From positions 4,139 through 68,138 of the forward strand of contig CAZZEX010000017.1 of the NCBI GenBank assembly GCA_964653285.1: 64,000 nt of DNA. Reading direction: 5' to 3'. A model generated the notes under the pieces. It searched no databases. It had not been told where the DNA came from and was given only the letters and a program-made list of their open reading frames with translations. Positions 60,896 to 64,000 of the stretch are shown here, piece by piece. Positions within the stretch are counted from its first letter, which is position 1. Each line of letters starts with the position of its first letter. A program made the translations under genes and the position numbers. Source of the DNA: CAZZEX01 sp964653285. GTDB taxonomy: Bacteria > Chloroflexota > Anaerolineae > B4-G1.

Positions 60896-61217
60896 ATGCT
60901 GACTCCTGGATGCTGGTTTCTGGGGGGAGGGGTCTGGGCCGGCCCTGAGCAAGGCCGAAGGGGAGGGGGCGTGCCCCCTCCCCAGGGAAAATCCGCGCGG
61001 CGCGCGGTCGCGGGGTCCCCCGCCGGTTTATGCTCGCCAGGGATCGCCAAATCTCGGCCCCATACGGCAAAATCGGCGCTCCAGACAGCGAAAGCCCGAC
61101 GCTGAAGTCGTCGGGCTAAAAGAGCAAAGCCCTACGGGCTGTCTTCAGTCCCGGAGGGGCTTCGCTCTCTCAGCGCGGGGGCTTCAGCCCCGCGCCAGCG
61201 AAAGAGGTAAAGAACGT
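60896..61217. other. Repeat-rich gap between the second NACHT gene and the motif-sharing gene
   Basis: No gene is seen. It holds CTGAATGCTGACTCCTGGATG-type words, a CCCTGAGCAAGGCCGAAGGGG word, the inverted-repeat arm at 61023-61052 and several stem words (GCCCGACGctgaagtcGTCGGGC; the 61111-61133 word shared with 26493-26515; GCGCGGGGGCTTCAGCCCCGCGC). Confidence 0.6.
61023..61052 (-). repeat. Right arm of an inverted repeat around the second NACHT gene
   Basis: Reverse complement of 58243-58274 with a few differences; the shared core is GGCGATCCCTGGCGAGCA. Confidence 0.6.
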
Positions 61218-62000
61218 ATGAGCGCACAGGAAATCGTCGAGGTCGTCGGTGAACTGGTTCCCGACGAGGGGGCTGCCCTGGAGCAGCAACACGGCTCCCA
61301 GGCGCTGGCGGTGGCGCGGGAGATAGAGACCGCGTTGCTGCCCCACCTGGAGGGAGACCCGGCTTATGCCCCTCTCTGGCAGCGGTTCAGTGCCACGCCA
61401 CAGGCGATGGCCCCAGCACTGGCAGGGGTAGTACAGGGGCTCCTGGCCGCCGACGCCGCCCTGGCCCGGCGGTTGGACACACTATTGGCGGAGTACCAGC
61501 AGGCGTCGGCCCCCGCCGTTACGACGATCAACACCGGCGGCGGGGCCTACATCGGTGGCAGTGTCAAGGTCAAGGGCGGCGACTTCGTGGGCCGCGACAA
61601 GACCGCTGTCCGCATCACCGGCGACGGCAACGTGGTCGGCGACTACTCTAGCGCCACCGTCGTCAAGCGCACCGGGACCGAATTGGATGAGGTGACTGCT
61701 CTGTTCCAGCAGGCGCTGGAACTGGCCCGTGCGCCGAAGCGACCACCAGAAGAACGGGAAGACCTGGAGGCCGCCGTCGAGATGGCCCAGCAGGAGACGG
61801 AAAAGGGCGAGGAGGCCGACAAAAACCTGCTGAACAAGGCTCTCGACGTGCTGCTGGAGAAGGGTCCCGACGTCCTGGAGATCGTCCTGCAGGCAATCCT
61901 CAACCCGGCCGCGGCCGCCGGCAAGGGGGCGCGGATGCTGGCCCGGCAGGCCCAGAAGTCGCTCGGAAAGCGCAGGAAAAATCCACAGGCGACGGCGTAG
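61218..62000 (+). CDS. Accessory protein sharing the Gly-rich GGDFVGRD motif of the NACHT genes
   Basis: The 260-residue protein has a helical N-terminus (IVEVVGELVPDEGAALEQQH), then INTGGGAYIGGSVKVKGGDF and VGRDKTAVRITGDGNVVG at residues ~98-135, and a charged helical C-terminus with KGPDVLEIVLQAILNPAAAA. The middle motif is the same type as that in both NACHT proteins (GGDFVGHDK; GTFVSRDQ), so the three proteins may associate through it. Similar Gly-rich beta motifs occur in bacterial NLR-like systems and may assemble into beta structures; this is inference. No enzymatic domain is seen. GAAAGAGG precedes the ATG. Confidence 0.6.
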   Translation: MSAQEIVEVVGELVPDEGAALEQQHGSQALAVAREIETALLPHLEGDPAYAPLWQRFSATPQAMAPALAGVVQGLLAADAALARRLDTLLAEYQQASAPAVTTINTGGGAYIGGSVKVKGGDFVGRDKTAVRITGDGNVVGDYSSATVVKRTGTELDEVTALFQQALELARAPKRPPEEREDLEAAVEMAQQETEKGEEADKNLLNKALDVLLEKGPDVLEIVLQAILNPAAAAGKGARMLARQAQKSLGKRRKNPQATA

Positions 62001-62024
62001 CCCAGGAAATCCGGGGCTTAGCGT

Positions 62025-62666
62025 ATGCCACCCTGTCACACCGCCACCGATCCGATCATCGAGCACGTCCGCGCCGCGCTGCGCGGCCCGCTGCCCGGCC
62101 TCCGGGCGCAGATCACGATGGCTCCACGTCCGCGTCTGTTCAGTCCGCCCCCCGGTGTCGAGCCCCGGCCGGCCGGGGTCCTGCTGGTACTGTATCCCAT
62201 CCACGGCGCGCTCCACCTGGTGCTGACCGTGCGCACGTCTGGCCTGAATCACCACAGCGGTCAGATCTCGCTGCCCGGAGGTGGGTGGGAGGAAGGGGAC
62301 GCTTCGCTCCAGGAGACCGCGCTGCGCGAGACCCGGGAGGAGGTCGGGATCGCCACCGGCGGGCTGGAACTTCTCGGTCCCCTCACGTCCCTCTATATCC
62401 CGCCCAGCAACAACGTCATTCATCCCTTCGTCGCTTACGTGCCCCAACGCCCCGCCTTTCACCCCGACCCCAGGGAAGTGGCCGAGTTGTTGGAGGTCCC
62501 TCTGCACCTGCTTCTGGACCCGGCGACGCGGCGCGAGGAGGACTGTACCTGGCGCGGCGCGGCCCTGCACGTCCCTTTCTACGCCGTGGGCGAGCATAAA
62601 GTCTGGGGCGCTACCGGTATTGTGCTGGCCGAGTTCCTGGCGCTGCTCACCCGGTCGCCGGCCTGA
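62025..62666 (+). CDS. NUDIX hydrolase, CoA pyrophosphatase-like
   Basis: The NUDIX box GGGWEEGDASLQETALRETR followed by EEVGI (residues ~84-108) carries the metal-binding Glu residues. The preceding NHHSGQISLPGGG and following ILLGPLTSLYIPPSNN-like segment (LGPLTSLYIPPSNN) match the NudL/CoA diphosphatase group, which cleaves CoA to 4'-phosphopantetheine and 3',5'-ADP. The length is 213 residues. It follows the motif-sharing gene by 24 bases; an ATG at 62025 is used. Probably housekeeping and only adjacent to the island. Confidence 0.82.
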   Translation: MPPCHTATDPIIEHVRAALRGPLPGLRAQITMAPRPRLFSPPPGVEPRPAGVLLVLYPIHGALHLVLTVRTSGLNHHSGQISLPGGGWEEGDASLQETALRETREEVGIATGGLELLGPLTSLYIPPSNNVIHPFVAYVPQRPAFHPDPREVAELLEVPLHLLLDPATRREEDCTWRGAALHVPFYAVGEHKVWGATGIVLAEFLALLTRSPA

Positions 62667-62882
62667 TCTGATGGTTTGCAGGTACGACTGATGATCCTGC
62701 CCATAGATGAGTTCCTGGGGGCGGACGCCCCGCTTCAGCGGGGATTTTCCGGCTGAAGCCGGACGTCCAACCGAAATGAAATACACCCAAATGAAATACA
62801 CCCGACTGAGATGGGGGTACGCGCCGCCGATGCCAAAATCAGCGAGGGATGCAGTGAACTTCTTTCTGGAGAGAGGAGGTCT
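62667..62882. other. Gap with stem words and a 15-bp direct repeat
   Basis: CCCCGCTTCAGCGGGG and TCCGGCTGAAGCCGGA stems are followed by two copies of AAATGAAATACACCC. No gene or clear promoter is seen. Confidence 0.5.
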
Positions 62883-63893
62883 ATGACTCTGAAGATTGCC
62901 TTCATCGGTACCGGCTATATCTCAAAGATCCACGCCCGCGCGGCACAGAAATTGGAGGACGTAGAACTGACGGCCGTGGTCAACCACCGGCCCGAGTCAA
63001 TGGCGGCATTTGCGGCTGAGTTTACCATCCCCCGCCAATATGCCACCATTGAAGCGCTGCTGCAAGACGGCGACGTGGACGCGATCGTCATCGGCACGCC
63101 CAATTACTTGCACGCGCCCCAGACCATCGCCGCCCTGGACGCGGGCGTGCACGTGATGGTCGAGAAACCCATGGCGATGGACGCGGCCGAGGCTGAGACG
63201 ATGTTGGAGGCCAGCCGGAGTTCCGGCGCGCTGCTGATGGTGGCCCACTGCTGGCGCTTCGACTCCGAGGTGCTCTGGCTGCTGGAGCAGGTGAAGGCCG
63301 GGCGACTGGGGAAGATCATCCGCACCAAAGGATACAGCGTGCACGTCCATTGGGGGCCTGCCGGCTGGTTCACTCAGAAGCGCTACGCCGGCGGCGGGGC
63401 ACTGGCCGACATGGGCATCCACGCCCTGGACACCGCTCGATTCCTCCTCGGCGACCCGCGGCCGGTGAGCGTGTACGCCCGCATCGGCACGTATTACAAG
63501 GAATTCGAAGTGGACGACACCGGCGTCATCATCGTGAACTGGGATAACGGCGCCACCTCGACCATCGAATCGGGCTGGTGGCAACCGCACGCCGACGGCC
63601 CGGAAGCGGCCACTCAACTCTATGGCACCGTCGGCTTCGGGCAGATCTTCCCCACCTACCTGGAGTTCTCCGACGTCGAGCACGTGGCGTGGGAGCGGAT
63701 AGACCCTGGCTTCCCACCTGTGCGCGACCCCCACTGTCAGCAAAGCATGTATGATGCCCAGATGACCTATTTCGTGGAATGCATCCGCAGCGACCAGACG
63801 CCCAGGCCGGGCGGCCTGGAGGGGTGGATCAACATGCGGGTCGTGGACGCGGCGTATGAAAGCGCCCGCACGGGAAGGGTGGTGAAACTGTGA
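62883..63893 (+). CDS. Gfo/Idh/MocA-family oxidoreductase
   Basis: NAD(P)-dependent sugar or inositol dehydrogenase family. The dinucleotide-binding start LKIAFIGTGYISKIHARAAQ, the EKP motif in VHVMVEKPMAMDAAEAETML, and the active-site region GGGALADMGIHALDTARFLL with the conserved Asp-His pair are visible. The length of 336 residues is standard. ATG at 62883 has GAGAGGAGGTCT upstream; the frame upstream is not supported. The substrate is unknown. The next start codon (GTG 63890) overlaps its stop, so an operon once continued here. Confidence 0.9.
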   Translation: MTLKIAFIGTGYISKIHARAAQKLEDVELTAVVNHRPESMAAFAAEFTIPRQYATIEALLQDGDVDAIVIGTPNYLHAPQTIAALDAGVHVMVEKPMAMDAAEAETMLEASRSSGALLMVAHCWRFDSEVLWLLEQVKAGRLGKIIRTKGYSVHVHWGPAGWFTQKRYAGGGALADMGIHALDTARFLLGDPRPVSVYARIGTYYKEFEVDDTGVIIVNWDNGATSTIESGWWQPHADGPEAATQLYGTVGFGQIFPTYLEFSDVEHVAWERIDPGFPPVRDPHCQQSMYDAQMTYFVECIRSDQTPRPGGLEGWINMRVVDAAYESARTGRVVKL

Positions 63894-63961
63894 AAGCGGC
63901 AGTCATAGGTATCATAGATATTGGGGCCGCGCAAGGGGGTTCAGCGGTATCTTCTCAATAA
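63890..63961 (+). pseudogene. 5' remnant of a gene cut by the repeat
   Basis: GTG at 63890 overlaps the oxidoreductase stop and opens KAAVIGIIDIGAAQGGS, which stops at 63961 inside the 47-bp repeat. The start resembles that of a Rossmann-type protein, but too little remains to name it. Confidence 0.3.
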
Positions 63962-64000
63962 ACTGGGGAATGTGGATGCCGAAACTTGTTTCGGTCTTGC
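63954..64000 (-). repeat. 47-bp repeat, right copy of an inverted pair (runs off the window)
   Basis: Exact reverse complement of 54267-54313. The element may be longer; the window ends inside it. Confidence 0.9.

Noticed and set aside
1..64000. tRNA and rRNA genes
   Set aside because: No cloverleaf or rRNA core sequence was noticed on reading either strand.

Overview
The window is a GC-rich (roughly 60-65%) stretch of bacterial chromosome. Gene content and style point to a Chloroflexota member, Anaerolineae-like: a nusA-ylxR-infB-rbfA-nrnA-truB-ribF operon, pheS/pheT separated by giant membrane glycosyltransferase-like genes, a Phe T-box, many TPR proteins, NACHT-FGE proteins, and short repeated DNA words between and inside genes. 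It reads like a scaffold from a draft or metagenome assembly. Four 100-base N gaps (32328-32427, 34667-34766, 34820-34919, 58041-58140) all fall in tandem repeats. The lineage is an inference from content, not from a marker search.

Region 1 (1-24.2 kb, core). A 5'-truncated DUF4352-like protein is followed on the minus strand by the translation/RNA operon nusA to ribF, driven by a consensus promoter at 8779-8807. No rimP is present ahead of nusA. A divergent promoter drives a double-HTH XRE regulator and a TPR protein. Then come pheT, a DUF2723-type membrane protein, a fossil of a second pheT start, another polytopic glycosyltransferase-like gene, and pheS, all downstream of a T-box with a UUC specifier and its own promoter. 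A SpoU/TrmH methyltransferase, a LysM lipoprotein, a split lysine-ketoglutarate reductase/saccharopine dehydrogenase pair and an unknown Cys-containing protein complete the block.

Region 2 (24.2-37.1 kb, defence/accessory island). A possible structured RNA precedes a decayed type I restriction-modification system. hsdM and hsdR each kept both ends but lost the middle, and only the 3' end of hsdS is left. Between the remnants lie a LexA-like winged-helix ORF running into a pRiA4b Orf3 gene that has a TAG codon, a TPR protein, a DUF3800 protein and two unknown proteins. Next come a large DNA methyltransferase gene interrupted by an in-frame 84-bp (28-residue) tandem array, a HicAB toxin-antitoxin pair flanked by two copies of a TPR-gene 3' end, and a two-gene ATPase plus TPR-repeat unit.

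Region 3 (37.2-54.0 kb, carbohydrate metabolism). A DUF3048 lipoprotein is followed by a LacI-controlled cluster: uxaC, tagaturonate epimerase (uxaE), galU, a glucuronokinase-like GHMP kinase, a mannonate-type SDR, a HAD protein, a LarA-like racemase fused in frame to a four-helix-bundle ORF, gnd and a PPi-type phosphofructokinase. Two convergent zinc-ribbon membrane proteins close the block.

Region 4 (54.0-64.0 kb, NACHT-FGE island). A possible small RNA and a 47-bp repeat (with an inverted copy at the very end of the window) precede two large NACHT NTPases with C-terminal formylglycine-generating-enzyme/C-type-lectin-like domains, and a smaller protein that shares their Gly-rich GGDFVGRD-type motif. 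The last ~120 bp of the two NACHT genes are almost identical in blocks, separated by variable codons, although the preceding sequence has diverged. This resembles variable regions of diversity-generating retroelement targets, but no reverse transcriptase or template repeat is in the window, and the two tails differ by two codons in length. A NUDIX CoA pyrophosphatase and a Gfo/Idh/MocA oxidoreductase end the window.

A recurring theme is that repeat families normally found between genes (GC palindromes, short words) also sit in frame inside ordinary genes, including ribF, truB and pheT.
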